Below are positions 36,005-48,737 of a DNA stretch of 64,000 nt, in pieces. Source of the stretch: Xylaria sp. FL1777. Taxonomy: Eukaryota; Ascomycota; Sordariomycetes; Xylariales; Xylariaceae. The stretch is from positions 484,134-548,133 of the forward strand of contig MU400522.1 of NCBI GenBank assembly GCA_022578965.1, in the 5' to 3' direction. Made by a program: the position numbers and the translations under genes. The notes below the pieces were generated by a model, which made no database searches, had not been told where the DNA came from, and saw nothing but the letters and a program-made list of their open reading frames with translations. Every line of letters starts with the position of its first letter. Positions within the stretch are counted from its first letter, which is position 1.

Positions 36005-36972
36005 TTATAGCTGTCCCTGTAACTTTCCCTCACGCCTCAACCCCTCCCACAGCGCCAACGCTGCAAGGGCCTTGGCATCGCGCCGACCCTCACGCCATAA
36101 ATCGGACAAGGGCACAAGTTTCAAGGTGATTTTCTCGCCGTGGTCCCGGAGCCCCGTCAACTTGCCCGTCCACTCTTTCAGCGTGTCCCGCGGCACCCGT
36201 CTCTCATGCATGTAGATGGGGATGTATTCGTCGCAGCCGCCCGCCGAGGGGTACATTGCAGACGGCAGCTCCTCCTCGCTCTCTAGTAATGCTTCGTTTT
36301 CACCCGCCGCTAGATCGCTCAGGCAAATCAATTCCGATGCCGGGATCTCAATCCCCAGTTCCTCGTAGATCTCGCGCGCCGCCGTGCCTGCGAACTTCCC
36401 TTCTCCGGACCCACTCCCATCGTCCCCGTCCACCATGCCCGCCGGTAACTCCGCAAATGCCAGGCTGCCGGCTGGAATGCGCGGCTGGATCGTGAGGATC
36501 ACGTAGCGCTCTTCGTCGTATAGGCCCCCGCTCTTCCTGGTCTGCGGGTGTGCGCCCGGGGCGATGTCATTGGGAATCAGCATCACGAGCATGCCGACGC
36601 TGGGGCCCCGCAGGAATACTGCGCCGGGCAGCGATTCACCGGCGGAATTGGTGACTTCGGCTCGCAGCTTCAGGAAGCCCACGCGTTCCCCCCGGAAGAG
36701 GTCGTAGCTTTGCACCGTGATAGATCGCAGCGCATACGGATCCTCGTGGAAGGGATGCTTGGGGTTGCTGTGTTGGAGGGAAAGCGAGTTTGTTAGGGTT
36801 TGGAGCCAGTTCTACGTGTTCTTTAGTGAGCTTGTTAGACGCGTACAAGGGGCCATGTGCAATGGCCGCAACGACTCACGTTGAATGGGGGAAATGAGAG
36901 TAGTTGCTTTTCTGAGAAGCCTTCTGGCAGTGAGACGCTTATTGCGGGTGATTTGAGTGTGATGGTCGTCAT
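36005..36972 (-). CDS. NUDIX hydrolase (ADP-sugar pyrophosphatase-like), 299 aa
   Basis: Exons on the minus strand are 36972-36880 and 36811-36005, joined in phase 0 to give LLSFPPFNNWLQTL. The NUDIX box is an extended form: residues 156 onward read GMVDGDDG, then a Gly/Ser insert, then FAGTAAREIYEELGIEI with the REIYEE core at 177-182. Family members hydrolyse nucleoside diphosphates linked to another group; the ELPAGMVD context and the length fit ADP-sugar or ADP-ribose pyrophosphatases. The ATG at 36972 matches the common N-terminus (ITLKSPAISVSLPEGFSEKQ). The frame stays open for 72 further codons to an ATG at 37188, encoding a basic segment that could be a mitochondrial presequence. Confidence 0.9.
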
Positions 36973-37550
36973 GGTTCTTGTGAGATGTTTGCTGAAGTTG
37001 GTTTTGATGATCCAAGGAGGAATAGGGACCTGCAGAAGGGTCCTGGGTTGAAGCTGGCTGTTGGCAAGAATACGGTGAATATGAAATACTGTCGATGGAG
37101 AAAGTTTTTGTGTCGTAAACGTGGGAGGGCGCATGTCTTCCTTTGCCAAATCTTTACTAAACCAATGCCTTAGGTGCTTGAACCTCACTTACACGCTGAC
37201 TTAGGTACGGTACGGTACTCAGTTTCAATGACGTATCTGCGGTATAGCTATTAGCGCATGCATAGAAGCGGCTAATCTTCGGTAAAATAAATGGAAGCGG
37301 TTGGATTTCTTTATTCTTCTTATCGTCGGGGTCTCGTCGCATCATTCCCATCATTCCCATCATTTTCCCATGGTCTTAAACCAAGTCGATGAATTCACAG
37401 TTCATTAGCGCTACTTCATACAACAGGGAATAAACCCTAGAAATCTTATAAGACGTAATAACCCTTGATGTGCCCTACTTCCAGCGCCCATTAAGCAAAC
37501 ATATACAGTACTTCATGTACCAGTGTTGGTGATGGGACTTGAAATCAAGT
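36973..37550. other. Intergenic between NUDIX and second HET gene
   Basis: The first 216 bp are open in frame with the NUDIX gene on the minus strand. The rest has no protein-like frame and includes a short CATTCCCAT direct repeat near 37340-37365. Confidence 0.5.
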
Positions 37551-39750
37551 TTATACAAGGTGTATAGGCTCAACAGTCCACTGATTAGTGAGCTTCACAT
37601 CTCCTCTCATGATGCCATGAACATAGGCGTCTCCAACAACACGGTAACAGTGTTGGTGTGAGTCGTAGCAACGTGTCTTTTCATCTTTTGACACCTTGGC
37701 TCCTTTTCCAGCTTGATACGAGGACAGCTCACTGAACAAGATCTGTATATCTTGACGGGAGCACCGCCTTGGACTACCATTATCCTCGCGAAGGATAAAG
37801 GGAACCCTACTACCTAGCAGCACAGCCACCGAATCCCCTACATTCATGTCAACCGGGCCTGTTCCGATATAGCCCTTTTTCGTCCTGAAGAATCGCCTGC
37901 CTCCGGAGGCACATTCCAATAGGTACTGAAATGCGTTTTTGCTCTCCGTCTCCATTTCACTATTTGTTGGCTCAACCCATAGGCCACCAATCAAAGATGT
38001 CCGCCTATGGGACTGGTCGTCAACCGTCAGCCAGCGTTCGTAAGCTTCGTTCTTAGTTATCAGCTCCGGGAGCCAGCGGAACTCTCGAACATATGCTGAA
38101 CTGTCGGCATACTGGACGAATTCGAGATCCGAACATAATGTTCGCCAAAACGCGGCATATAAAGTTCCACCGCCAATGTACTCGTCCTCGATGGCCTCCG
38201 AAATCACTGGTAGGGATTCCTGCCACTCGAGGACGGCAAGTCTAGCTCTGTTCCTCCCTTGTCCGTTGTCAAGCGTCCGCCCAACGTAATCAACTTTGTC
38301 TACAAGGCATCCCTGCGTCTCTAGAATTGATTGTCCGTGAAGCGCAACACGGCCGCTCACATACTCAGCTGCACTGTAAAGCTGGGCATTTCCCAGCCTT
38401 ATATGCTCATTGACTGTGGGAGAGCAGTTCCAGTCTGTAACCCACGAAGGCATCAGAGATTGATCAACACTTCTCTGTAGCGTACCTGCCAGGGCCGCCA
38501 GCGACCGTGTATTCCTTATCAGTAATTCTGTGGTTTTGAAGAATATCTGGTGATCTCGCATAGCGTAATCTGGAGTAATCCCCTTCATCGCTTGGCCTGA
38601 CTTCTCTATACCCCATGACCTGATCAGCCCAAGAACAGCGAAAACCTTATCTCGAGGGTCGGTAGCCAGTCGAGAGCGGAATTTTCGAAGCACCGTGAGT
38701 GGTACCATGGGCTCTAGCTTCTGCCAGCTACGACGTGTCGATTCAATCTCCATGATGACGCGAGTAAACTGCATCAGACTCTGTCCACTCTTCAGGTGTG
38801 AGAAAAAGCCGTCTAGGTTATCCCTGACCCGGCTGGTGTCGTATTCAACTGCCGCCAGAGCAAACAATCGCCAGGGAGCACACATATTGCCGTAGTATAC
38901 AACCGGTGTCTTCGCCACCACTGTTTCCTGCACTACCCATATCCTCCGCCACTACAGGAATTCAGCTACCTAGGGATACTAGTGGCTGGGGCGTTGAACT
39001 TACCCACGCCTTCTCCATGATCGCATTCAACCCGTTTACTATATTCGTCGAGTAGCTCACATGTCGCAAATGCCAGATCTTGTTGACCGGGACCCCGCTG
39101 GCGAGAAGATGTAAGACGCAGAATGTACCAAAGATATCGCACCTTTTGTCATCAAACCTCTGCGCCCTTTTCTCCTCCGAAGCCGAGGAAAAGTATGCCT
39201 TTAGCTTAGGGATGTCTCTCTCATTGCCAAACCACTGCACGACGTTCGGTTGATCGTGCGTGCCGCGCAGACCATCACCATCCGCGCTTTCATTCTCCCA
39301 TATCCAATCGCCCATGTCATCGTCCAGCCCGCTTTCACCGAGCCAAATTAAGACCTCGCTGCTATTTTGGTAGATGTCCCGCATCATGCCCACCTGATAC
39401 GCGCGCTCGGCATGGTCTTGCTGGTTGATGCATATGGCATCAACCCATATCCTGACGACTTCGTCCGGCGCCCTCAACCGCCGCAGAGCAGCGTGCAGGT
39501 TTGCGCTTACGTAGATAGGTTTCGAGTTGCAGAATACGGCTACATCTGGAGTGGCGTCTTCATTTTTCCATGAGTAAGACAATGCTTTGTAAGATATTGA
39601 TGGAGTCAGTTTCTTCTCGACCAGTTGACAGTGTATCGGAAGTACTGAGAACTCTGCTGGAGAGAGCTCGAGAAGACGGATTGTTTTGGCGTCAAGGTCC
39701 AGCTGCGGGTAGAGGTACTGACTTGAGCGTGAATCAAGTCGGGGCGACAT
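37551..39750 (-). CDS. HET-domain (heterokaryon incompatibility) protein, 715 aa
   Basis: Exons on the minus strand are 39750-39004 and 38951-37551, joined in phase 0 across a 52-nt intron. The join rebuilds EKAWWRRIWVVQETVVA, the standard HET block. Other blocks are YKALSYSWKNED (about residue 53; the usual Gly after Trp is replaced by Lys) and RIWVDAICINQQDHAERAYQ, followed by VLIWLGESG. The C-terminal part carries SVAVLLGSRVPFILRED and YRVVGDAYVHGIMRG, which are usual in this HET subfamily. It has no repeat domain and belongs to a different subfamily from the HET-ankyrin protein upstream. Likely role in non-self recognition is inferred from the family only. The ATG at 39750 is preceded by an in-frame GTG and is preferred. 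Confidence 0.92.
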
Positions 39751-40250
39751 CACGAGAATGGCGCGATGAGATGGACGAAGGATTCATTGTCAATTGACCA
39801 TAGGAGCTCTGAAGGTGTTCCATGGGGCGATCTTCACAGATAAGATACAGATGATTGAAGCTGAACCCAACACAGTTTAGCTTGCATCCTCAATCAGCTG
39901 CATTCTGTACACGCAGTAAATACGAAACACACTTTCCCTAGAATGCGGGGATGAGGAGACATTCTCAAAGGCGCTCCAGAATCCTACAGCTGTAGGATGA
40001 TCCTACCTGGGGTATCATTCTGGGTTATCGCCATTTTCTAAATATAATCTCAACGCTCCATTAAAGCTAGAATACCAAGGCTTGAAAAAATGTCGGAACT
40101 TTTTTGGCAATGAGCATTGAACCCTTCACGCCTTATGGTTCTTGCTAACATTCCATCTCTTGAAAGTTTACATTTGACATCTTAGATAACTGATCTTGCA
40201 TAGACATTATCTTCTCATACATCGGCACAACGTCCTCATTAATTTATAGC
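39751..40250. other. Short intergenic spacer, no gene seen
   Basis: This lies upstream of the second HET gene and downstream of the CocE-type hydrolase, both on the minus strand. It holds the HET promoter and the hydrolase 3' end. No open frame of interest. Confidence 0.5.
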
Positions 40251-42307
40251 CTATTTCTGTGGGATGACTGGAAGCGTCACATAGTTGAGCAATGAAGGAC
40301 CGAAACAGATGTGGTTTTTGCCTCGGAATATCTTAGGGGACCTGTCCATTCTATCGTCAGCACATTACTTCTGAGATTTATTGCGTGGAATCTTAAGACA
40401 CACCTGTCCACTGGGTCGTCATGTGTGAATATCCCCGACCCCTGCGTATCGCCAGATGCAACTTCGAACATGAGTTTCCCTCCTCTTTCAACTATTACGT
40501 TCGTTGGCCAGATTTCTACATCAACGGGGTATATATCTCCTTGTATCACGGGCTGGACGTCGCGGCTTGTGTAATCGCGATGGGGAAGCCATCCACGATG
40601 CTTTGGGCTCTCTTTGTTGACCTTCCGGAGCGAAACCCGGAGCCAACCCTTAGTTATCGGCACAGGATCCCCGGCAGTTCCAGTGTAAAAGATCTCTGCA
40701 TCGTCTGGTCCGATGTGCCGCAGCGTCACGAACAGATCAATGTCACTCGGGGACGGTCCATCGCGATCTATTCAAGAATCTAGTGTAAGTAATTGTCAAG
40801 TAAGGTAGACGGTATAAGATACTGATGAGTTTTCGGGAATTATAGAAATGAAAAACCCCTGGTTAGGCAATTAATTTATCCTCCCAAAACACGTAAAATA
40901 GAGTCATGAGACACTTTAAGGTACTTACCTGGGCTCACAGACACATTGAGGTGTGCAGTGACGTAGCCCGTAATTTCAATTTCCTCTGCGAAAGGCTCGG
41001 TGGTAAACTGAACCAACTCGGGGTTCTCTATAGTACCAAGGGCGCGATACGACACCTTGCTCTTTGGCTGTGTCGGCGATGGCTCCTTCGGGGTCAGACC
41101 CAAAGATGGAGTAAGGAAGAACTTGGTGTACATCGTGCGTGCAATCGGCCATTCGCTCTCTTCTCGTCGAAGGTAGGCATTTTCCTTTTCGGCGTCATTG
41201 AAGCCGACGTTTCCTTTCCGCAAGACTAGACTCACGGGCGCGACCTTGCCCTCTTGGGACCAACCAACTCTATCCTCTCCTTTTAGAAAGGCGTCCAAGA
41301 AACTAGGCTGAATCTCGACTTCTTCTTCGTAATAGAACGGAAGATCGTGTCTGCCGGTGATCATGCGGAGGTATTTAAACTTGGAACCAGCATGTACATA
41401 ACCCTCCAGGTTCCCCCTTAGATGGAGTAAGATGCCGCCCCAGTTTCCGACAGAGAGCAAGGGGACCTCGATATCACCCATGTCGTACTCTTTTGAGGCG
41501 TAATAAGGGTCATCACGGTAGCGGTTGTTCTGATTATCAATGGTCTGGTCTTGCCGAGAAGCTCGGAGCTCCTCGTCTGGTAGATCACCCTCAATGGTGT
41601 CCGGTCCCCAATTACTCGCCTTTCTCCCAGGTCTACCGTATTGGTTGGTGATAACTTGGCGATCCCACCAAAACTTTATGAACCCATTGGAAAGAATCCC
41701 ACCATGGCGACATCTATCTCGATAGTAGTCGGACATACCCTCCCAGGGGATAATGGCAGACAGACCCTTGGGCTTTCGCGCAGCCACCCGCCATTGGCTT
41801 CCTGCGTAGTAACTGATTCCTAGCAGGCCTACTTTCCCCGTCGACCATGGTTGCTCTGATGCCCACTCGATGACATCAACGAATGCCTCGCTGGTGCCCC
41901 GCGACATCGTGTCCAGGACACCTGGCGACTGGCCTGATCCGCGTTCGTCGGCGCGGACGACAGCATAGCCATGATTAGTCCAGAAGCCCGGGTCTGGAGT
42001 TTCCCAAGCCGAGTGTGCAGATTTATGCTGCGGATTCACCTCGGAAAACGATTTCGGGTGGAAACTAATGGCTGGTTAGATTTAAGCAGGGTAGGGTATA
42101 TGTCTGGTCTTACTCTTGATAGTATATGTCTTTGCCGTAAGGACCGTAAGTCACCAGAACCGGGACAGGCTTGGAGGCTTTAGGGCGGTAGACGTTACAG
42201 CGGATTAGACCATGGCCCGATTTCAGCGTCACGGTGACATTCTGCTCAAAAATATAAGGAAACGAGGTCTCGTCGACCACGCGGATGTCTTGAATGGCGT
42301 TCGGCAT
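40251..42307 (-). CDS. CocE/NonD-family alpha/beta hydrolase (X-Pro dipeptidyl-peptidase-like), 594 aa
   Basis: Minus-strand exons are 42307-42114, 42064-40929, 40767-40404 and 40341-40251, all frame-consistent. The first three blocks, PVPVLVTYGPYGKD, YAVVRADERGSGQSPG and VGLLGISYYAGSQW, are hallmarks of the S15/CocE group; the nucleophile is Ser149 in GISYYAG. A C-terminal jelly-roll segment follows (SPSDIDLFVTLRHIG and HRDYTSRDVQPV). The last exon supplies the usual ending NYVTLPVIPQK, missed if the 62-nt third intron is not removed. Family members cleave ester, amide or prolyl bonds of varied small substrates; the natural substrate is unknown. No signal peptide is seen, so it is probably cytosolic. 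The 160-nt second intron is longer than average. Confidence 0.92.
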
Positions 42308-45300
42308 TTCTGCGTTGGCTTGTATGCGAAAAGTAAGTGTGCACAGATAATTGTCAGATATATGTTCCAGTTGTCTCTAGATTCGCATAGTGCCTTTATT
42401 TGTTACCGTCATGACTTAGATTTGAAGACGCACGTAGCTCAGCGGCGGTCACTGCCGGACTCTGTGAGCTTCCATCTAACATCGGACAACCCCAACTCAT
42501 GGCGTCCCGGGGCTTCGTGGGGCGTTATGCACTTGCATGTGCTCCTCTTCCGAGTCCCATTACCCGAGAGGACCATGTTTCTTTTTCAAGAAGCACCAGT
42601 GTTTGCTCCATGGCTTATCATACCAATTTATACACAATCTCAATTTGTAAAATTTGGGAATATTGGTGTATTAGGCCTCATGGTTTCTGAATTGAACTCG
42701 GATGTGTCTGCCAATCATCTCAGAACAGCGCATGAACTAGATTATCTTTTAATTTCTTATCGCGATGAGCCGATCCAGTAACTGATCTCTCAAGAATATC
42801 CTTATTCTTGGTACCGATATGCGATGGAGAGCACGTTATTTATGCGCAATAGCAAGCTTGAACTGTTACTGCACATGTGTTGTTCGACCATGTCGTACAC
42901 TTCGGTATACCCCTCAATTGAAATATAAATTGCTTATGCAACTTCTCCAAACCTCTTGGACAGTTACTGCCTGTTCTATGGTTGCTACTTGTATTGCACC
43001 GAATGCTCATCACACGCTTCGTAGATACAACATATTCATCTAGATTTTGTCTCATGGGCTCAATATATTATGTCAACGACAAGTAATGATGTTTTCTATT
43101 TGAACGTATGAACTTTCTGAGATATTTCCCGCTGACATGACAGGAGTCTTCATACTACTACAAGTATTATATATAGAGATGTTAATCTGATAAGATCAAG
43201 TGTCTTCAAGAATGTGGACTAGAAACACAGATTAAGGACATGGTAGATACTATCCACACACGTGATACTTTTAGATAAAAACTAGCCCCCTCATAGCTGT
43301 GGCTACAATAGATGTAATGTCTTCGGTAGTGTCAATTTTGAGTGTTTTATCTTGAATCAGAAGATTCGAGGCGAGTGAGCACACGGAACTCATGAACTTC
43401 TAGGCTGGCGGGTGCTGGCTTCGATGTACAGGCCAGAGCTTTGAGCCGTGAGCAATTCGGGTGAAGAACTATGATCACATTGCTAGCATCAAGTTACCAA
43501 TAAAAATCGCTAGGGTAAGTCATTTCTTGCGAAAACTCTCGTCGATTTGAATTCTACTTCACTTTTCATCACTGTTATCAATTTTGGAATGGAAAAGTGC
43601 CTCCGGCGAATGTGCCACGCTGTGCCTTTTACAGGCGCATGTACCGGGATGAGATGATACTTGGTAACGCACCGAACGTAGTCCGTGCGCCGGATATTGA
43701 TAAGATCATGCAGGTATGATGCATCTGTGAGGCGGCGTGAACTGTGAAGTGGATTGTAGAAGGGCTACCAAGCTAGGCATATCGTATAAATAAAGAGACG
43801 GATAATCACAGCAGATAATAATATGAACGATGAAATGGACGGTCTGGTGGATAGTTAATGTTTTTTTTTAAAGATATATGAGAACTATCTATGATTTCCT
43901 GGTGGCATCTTGATGTGGGTAAGGTATTCGGTATTCCTCGTTGGGATTGTCTTATTGCAATATGCATGCCAAGCACTTGGTAACCTTGCACGCAAAGTTC
44001 TGTGGATCAAACTTGACGTACCTCCATAGTGTTGGCAACTCTGGCAAAGTAGTATAATTCATGGAAAATTTACTTACCTGTGTCGTCGATAGACCAAACT
44101 ACCTTGTGATCGTTATGGTACCAAGTTCCAACTCGTCGGCCTTCGGAAATGACCTTCTGCAGATACTACTCCACTCCCCAGCTAGTCATGCGACTCCCCT
44201 GCGAAGAGCTCGCGTGATTAATGAAAAACGAGAATAAACATTCGTATAAACAGGTCGAGAGACCCTAGAGTCAAAGGTTTATATTTTCTAGCTTGTGTGA
44301 TCCTAGCTTACTGCTGCCTAACTGATTCGCGGTAAGGAAATGTTTTCATCCATGTAAAACACGAAGACCAGAGGTTGCTGTGAAAACAGAAAAGCGTCAC
44401 AGATGTAAAAGCCTACTTGCAACACATAGGTGGAATATCAACTATCTACACGATGACAACGCATTAGGATCGATGCCGAACTTATAAGTCTAGGTTAGAA
44501 GGGTTGACGTGTTAGATTTGGAAATGTTATCACTGATGTTATATACCTTAGAGGAGAGTACATAGTTTCCTACGGAAACCGCAACAGTTAGGTTAAAACT
44601 CAAATATCTTGAACCATATTGAAGGAAAGCACAAGCTATTTATTCCGCGTGTTCTTGTGAGACAGTAGGCGTTCATTTTCCAGTTCTACCTTGTTACCGT
44701 TAGGGAAAGGAAAGTCGCAAATACAAGGATCCGGGAATATACGACCTGCTAGTTCTCGTTCTCAAATATATAGCTTCTAGGGTTGCGAGACCATGACCAT
44801 TACCCTGGAACGAACCCGAGCCATGTACTGACTCAGATACAAGAGCCACGGTGTATCCATTGCAAGGTGCCACAAATATAAGTGGTGTTGTGGCTAGGGT
44901 AACGCAGACTTCGAGGATTTTCAGCTGGGTAATTAACATTACGTAGTTGTGAGCAGGCTTCTACCTCCTTACGTTTACCCAGGCGCAAACACCTTGATGT
45001 GACGCATCTAATTGGGGGAAAATAAGAATGACCGTAGGTAGGTTTTGATTGGCGAGTTTTGCTGAGCATGTAAGCCAGTCGTAAGTGTTTGCGGTACACG
45101 CAACAATGAAACGTGATACTCTTGCTGGCACTACAGAAAAATGGTCACCAGTAACTCGTGAAATATGTAGCACTAGATAAGACCCTGGTTTTTATCTTAG
45201 GCTATAATAACCTCTCAATATGTCTCTCTCGCCAAAGCCACAACCACGAGACTGGCATACTTACACGTCTACGTAGTAGATGATGTAAGGGAGCTCACCA

Positions 45301-46949
45301 GGTAGGTATAAGTATACACGCACCTAACCGTGTAGGGAGTGTTATGCGAAGTACGAAGGCGGGGACACGCTAAAGTAGCGCACACTGATGCTTGTATCAA
45401 GTTGAGTCTTTCGAAGATCGCGCTAGGCCTCGCGTGGAAGCTGCCGTTTGGCAGTTTAATCGTGACAGTAGGTAGTATACATACTTATCTGTTGTATGTA
45501 TCCATATGTCCGCCTACGTGCTATTCTTAAGTATGCCACATTTGTGGCGGCTGCTAGCGAGCATGCTGGTCTCAGGTTAGGTTGATGATGCGATCTTTTG
45601 GGCGTAATAATGTTGCGCAGAAAGCCATGGCGTGGCACAGCAAGAATCGGGTATTCTATCAAAAGGAGGCTGACCACAGGTCCATAGCGGACAGCGTGTC
45701 TCGTTACAACGGTCGACCATAAGTGTTGTCCCTGTTAAGTCGCGTAACGTGGTGATATAGCTTCACGTATTGGATCTATATCACTTATAAGTTATTTGTA
45801 TTTACGTTCCAGACCAACAAACTGTATCTTGCACTAACAATGCCTCGGTGCTGTATGGCGTTGTTCCAGAAACTTATAGCGCCAGCCATTAAAAAAAAAG
45901 GTGCGTTGGTTTTACACTTGGCACATTAATGGAGACCAAGATCTCAGCAAGGTACCGGTAGTGTACGACGTAGACCTCTCTAATCAGGCAGGAGAGAGAG
46001 ATGGCTCGGAGTGAAGGGCCGCCAGCAAGGTGAGAAAGAGCACATGGATGGGGCCTTTTGGGGTCATGGGCGCTAGTGTTTTACATCTCAGGTACAGACC
46101 TTTGATTGGCTGAAAATTGCTATCACACTCGACTTACCCCTGCTTAGATCATCGGAATGACCCTGGCGAGAGAGACTTGGGGGGTCCCGCTCGGCGTGCT
46201 GGGACGGAGGCTTGGCCCCAATTGGGCCAAGTCGATAGGTGTGTTGTGCTGCAGCGGCTTTCTTTCTGCAAGTGCGCATAAACCATGCCTACATACAGGT
46301 GCACTACGCAGTACATCGTATCTATACAGGGCACTGCACTGCACTCAATGGGTATGTACGCAGTATACCTCTGAAGCCACGTTTTGATCGAATGGCAACA
46401 CATTCTCCTATCGGATTGTATTATCTGAGTGACGTCTTCACTTTAGTTTCGGGTTGGTTATTTTAATTGAAATACCTTAGGTGGCTAGGTGCAGCGCAAA
46501 TAGTAGTGTACACTAGAGCAATCGAGGAACGAGCACTTCAGCTTGAATATACCAAGGCTAACTAACTTACATGTAGGAGAATTGTCGTTTTCATCCTGTA
46601 CACTAGGTGGACTAGATTATTCACACTAAGTAAGGGAATGCTTTCCAGGTTCATGATCCCGGTTACAGTCACTCATTAACTAACTTATGAGCGAATAATT
46701 GGACAACTGGATCTGTCAGGGGCGATCAAGTCGGTCCCTGCTCAATTAAACTGCCTGGGTTTGTACCGCGTCCAGCGAACAACTCCTTCTCTTTCTTATC
46801 TCTACCATACATTTCTTGTACTACAGGCAGTACTTGCGGCCCCAGCGAGGTATCGTCGTCTTCTAGTGTAGCGTAGCGTAGTGTAAGTAGTGTTGTCCGG
46901 CTCGGGTCCGCCTCTCCTGCTGTTCCTGCTGTTGCTATTCCTGTCGGTG
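42308..46949. other. Long intergenic stretch, about 4.6 kb, no gene recognised
   Basis: All frames are short (below 190 codons) and without family resemblance on either strand. Given that a nine-exon gene elsewhere in the window hides among short frames, a gene of very small exons cannot be excluded. I searched for splice-joined conserved blocks and found none. Composition is close to that of other intergenic stretches. Confidence 0.4.
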
Positions 46950-48737
46950 AGCCAGATCTCACTTGTCTACATGTACTGCGTGTACTGCGTATACTGCGTA
47001 TACTATCTCGTCCCCCTTCTGCTGTTGGTCTGACCCAGCTCTGCCTTGTGCGCTCCCAAATTCTCCGTCAGAGGTTTCGTTCTTCAACTCAGCCACTGGC
47101 TGCTGTGCTCTGTTTGCGACCAAACGCATCCGTACCTTCATCACTCGTTTTATTGCGCTTCTTTTTCAACATTCGTTATTTCCCACCGGCTGACCCCATT
47201 GTCTCGACGACATTGTTCGCGATCTGCCCGCTTTCGCAACCCTGCCTCACTCTCTGTCTTCGTCGCCTTGGTTTTCTGAGAAAGCTCAAGGCCCTTGCTT
47301 CGGAATCTCTCACCTGTCGAGAACAAGAACAGCAATATACCACAACTCCAGGCCCTCCGGTATTGTGGTCGCGTGATTGTCGACGTGATCACCGGGCCCA
47401 ATACAATCCAATCCCACTTGGCTATAAGCCTGAAGGGCTCTGTGCCGTCCCCGTCCAGTGGTCCGGCTCTTTATCCTGGGCCCGAGTTGTCCCATCCACA
47501 CTTGAAACGTGGGAGGTGTCCAAGTAACACGGCCGCCCCTCTCCTTCTCTTCTATAGTACTTGGGTATCGGCGTGCTGTGCGACCGCCAACCTCCCGTCA
47601 ATTCTTGTTGATTGCTGGCTCTCAATTTATCAGCTTCTGTAAGGTTGTCTTATTCGCGAAGGTGCCCAAGACACCCCCTCAGCATCGCGTTTATCTTCTA
47701 ACTGTCCAACAACGAACGCAATTCAACAGCTACACTACAGCTTTAGAAACCGACGCGCCCTATTTAACGTCATTCACTGCCGGATTGGGGTTGCGCGAAA
47801 CAACCGACTGCCGGTAAACCTCAGGAGAGTATAGTGTGTCGGACGTGTCAGAGCATCTAAAGTAGTATACAGAAGGTACGTCGTTTTCTCCTTCACACCC
47901 TGGTCCGTATTTGTGATTATCCTGTTTCGGCCCGCTTCGTCATCGTCCTCGTGTGGTAAGGAACCTACTGTACAATACCCGAGAATAAGGGGCGTCTTGT
48001 ACACGAGCCGGGGTCCCAGTGTAGGCTGCAGTCAGGTGTCAGGGTGGTATTCTACATCTGCATCTGTATCCTGCGGTTCAGGGTGCATCTTGTATCGTAC
48101 CATCATTCATGTATTGGAGTCACCCAATATGCTGAATCCCCTCTTGAACCTCGAATCTCTTCCTTGTTCCACTCCCCGCATGTGTGCTGGTGCATACCAT
48201 CGCGCCTCACCACATCTTTGATTCTTGCACCAAACTAATTAATGGTCCCTAGTCTGCTGAGCTGCTCCGGACAAAAGCATTGTGTTTCTACTGTACATCA
48301 TTTCTACATTGTCAACTTGATACCAGTCACCGCCGTTTTTTTTATAGCCAGACTCACCGATGGGATGTTTCGCGGAACTGCATCCTCGTGTTTAGGATAT
48401 ATATTCAAGGCGATACGTTCCACGACTTAAATCCGATTGTACAACAACTTTTTCACCCGATTTCTCTGTTCTATTCGCTTTCGCACCGCGCCGGGCTTAT
48501 TTTAAACCAGTCGCCCCGGCTCTTCTTTTGTACGACTCCTTGAAGGAACGGCCCACGCGCTTGCACACTATTTTGGCTGCCGGCATTTCCAGAGCTCAGG
48601 TTTCGGATACAAGCTGGGAGATATATATGCACCTGGTATAGTGCACTCAACTTTCGAAGAGAGTGGGATAGACTCGGCAGTACGTGGGATGTTAGTGATT
48701 CAATCTCGACTACAGATACTCTTCAATCACGGGTTCA
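46950..48737 (+). promoter_or_regulatory. Pyrimidine-rich promoter and leader of the EGF-like membrane protein gene
   Basis: From about 46950 the + strand becomes rich in CT and TTC words, like the leaders of the genes at 2532 and 12816. Several overlapping frames (such as 47048-47527) are low-complexity and unlike any protein. The end, AATCACGGGTTCAATG, leads directly into the start codon at 48738. Confidence 0.4.
46972..47004 (+). repeat. 9-bp tandem repeat (TGTACTGCG)
   Basis: Three full units and most of a fourth follow head to tail: two exact TGTACTGCG copies, then TATACTGCG and TATACT. The array lies at the start of the long leader of the gene at 48738. Confidence 0.85.

Noticed and set aside
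47048..47527. 159-codon + frame in the leader of the EGF-like gene
   Set aside because: It has no ATG start at its head, low-complexity content and no recognisable motif; consistent with untranslated leader.
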